Origin: Gemmatimonadota bacterium
GTDB lineage: Bacteria > Gemmatimonadota > Gemmatimonadetes > Longimicrobiales > Gaopeijiaceae
NCBI GenBank assembly: GCA_016209995.1
Contig: JACQVC010000109.1
Coordinates: 1-6,953 of the forward strand
Length of the DNA stretch: 6,953 bases
Direction: 5' to 3'
Shown: in pieces, positions 6,487-6,953 of the stretch
Numbering within the stretch: position 1 is the stretch's first letter
Layout: each line of letters starts with the position of its first letter
The notes under the pieces: model-generated
What the model was told of the DNA's origin: nothing
The model's input: the letters and a program-made list of their open reading frames with translations, nothing else
The model's database searches: none
Translations under genes and position numbers: made by a program

Positions 6487-6519
6487 TGAGATCAGGTCGC
6501 TGACCAACTGCTTAGGCAC

Positions 6520-6953
6520 ATGCTCCGTATCACGTTCCTGGGTACGGCCGCGTCGCGGCCGACAGTCGGGCGCAACGTCAGCGGGATCGCCGTCCAGCGG
6601 GAAGGCGATCTCATGCTCTTCGACTGCGGGGAAGGCACGCAGCGGCAGATGATGCGGTACGCCTCTGGATTCGATGTGCAGTCGATCTTCTTTACGCACA
6701 TGCACGCCGACCATTTCCTCGGAGTGGTCGGCCTGCTGCGTACGCTCGGACTCCAGGGGCGCACGGAACCGCTGCACCTTTATGGGCCTCGTGGGGCCAA
6801 GTCCGTCCTGAAGGAAGCCGTGCATCTGGGCGTCGAGCGGGTGCCGTTCGAGGTGTGCATCGAGGAGCCGCGAGTCGATCAGTGCATTACCTATGCCGAC
6901 TACGATATTGTGCCCTACGCGGTGAAGCACGGGGCACCCGCCGTGGGGTACGC
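6520..6953 (+). CDS. rnz: Ribonuclease Z (tRNA 3' endonuclease), 3'-truncated
   Basis: Metallo-beta-lactamase-fold endonuclease that cuts precursor tRNAs after the discriminator base to make mature 3' ends in the cytoplasm. The window holds the first 144 codons of an enzyme usually a little over 300 residues, and the frame is still open at the edge. The N-terminus MLRITFLGTAASRPTVGRNVSG is classic, followed by LMLFDCGEGTQRQMM and the zinc motif FFTHMHADHFLG with ligands His60, His62 and His65 and catalytic Asp64. YAVKHGAPAVGY (His137) matches the next metal-binding motif. Motif order and the RNVSG and DCGEGTQ blocks separate RNase Z from other beta-lactamase-fold hydrolases. ATG 6520 is the natural start: an in-frame TGA lies at 6487-6489 and no better start codon lies between. 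The Shine-Dalgarno is poor (TTAGG at 6512-6516). It is transcribed divergently from the lipoprotein-glpD group. Confidence 0.95.
   Translation, partial: MLRITFLGTAASRPTVGRNVSGIAVQREGDLMLFDCGEGTQRQMMRYASGFDVQSIFFTHMHADHFLGVVGLLRTLGLQGRTEPLHLYGPRGAKSVLKEAVHLGVERVPFEVCIEEPRVDQCITYADYDIVPYAVKHGAPAVGY

Larger units (their letters stand above)
6247..6505. repeat. Imperfect 13-base direct repeat pair near both ends of the divergent region
   Basis: CAGGTCGCTGGCC at 6247-6259 recurs as CAGGTCGCTGACC at 6493-6505, one mismatch in 13. The two copies are in the same orientation, 246 bases apart, one close to each of the divergent starts. They could be protein-binding sites or simply chance in GC-rich DNA. 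Confidence 0.3.
6223..6519. promoter_or_regulatory. Divergent intergenic region between the lipoprotein gene and rnz
   Basis: The only non-coding stretch of note, 297 bases. It must hold the leader and probably the promoter of rnz (+) and of the lipoprotein-glpD-SMUG1 group (-). I could not find convincing -35/-10 pairs. The most AT-rich spot is around 6359-6373, where CTAAC occurs twice in tandem and runs into the palindrome CTTAAG; a second is TATTCT at 6395-6400. Two GC-rich hairpins (6258-6281 and 6445-6486) and an imperfect 13-base direct repeat (6247-6259 and 6493-6505) are present. No tRNA-like T-loop or other RNA gene was seen. Confidence 0.5.

Noticed and set aside
6420..6503. A 27-codon plus-strand ORF in the rnz leader, ending 16 bases before rnz
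   Set aside because: No Shine-Dalgarno and no recognisable sequence; it overlaps the hairpin at 6445-6486. It could be an upstream leader peptide, but nothing supports that.
6454..6930. A 158-codon minus-strand frame opposite rnz
   Set aside because: It is a shadow of rnz, whose RNase Z motifs are clear on the plus strand.

Overview
The window is GC-rich, densely coding chromosomal DNA with five protein genes, two of them cut by the window edges. I see no mobile element, CRISPR array, tRNA or rRNA. The organism looks like a member of the Gemmatimonadota or a related GC-rich soil or water bacterium. That is an inference from a secreted S46 peptidase with an N-terminal lipobox, a small lipoprotein with a 'VVVENQNFYD...' beta-rich core that resembles a type I associate with that phylum, and frequent GTG starts. 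No marker gene here settles the taxonomy.

Layout. Plus strand, 1-1128: the C-terminal ~375 residues of an ornithine aminotransferase (rocD type). It is followed after 34 bp by a lipoprotein S46-family dipeptidyl peptidase (1163-3445). The peptidase ends tail to tail with a minus-strand gene for a SMUG1-type uracil-DNA glycosylase (4170-3442); the two stop codons share one CTAG palindrome. Upstream of SMUG1 on the minus strand are an FAD-dependent glycerol-3-phosphate dehydrogenase (glpD, 5778-4216) and a small lipoprotein (6222-5839). These three genes are co-directional with gaps of 45 and 60 bp and may form one transcript. A 297 bp divergent region (6223-6519) separates the lipoprotein from a plus-strand ribonuclease Z gene (rnz, 6520 to the window edge), which is truncated after 144 codons.

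How the genes relate. The plus-strand pair is compatible with peptide and amino-acid catabolism: the peptidase would release dipeptides outside the cytoplasm, and the aminotransferase would funnel ornithine (from arginine) to glutamate semialdehyde. GlpD feeds electrons from glycerol 3-phosphate to quinones. SMUG1 (base-excision repair) and RNase Z (tRNA 3'-end maturation) are housekeeping functions with no evident link to their neighbours.

I do not see a new multi-gene system. The points most worth checking are an Asp in place of the usual active-site Tyr in the ornithine aminotransferase, a complete SMUG1-family enzyme in a bacterium, the DPP7-like specificity residue of the lipid-anchored S46 peptidase, and structured leaders in the divergent intergenic region.
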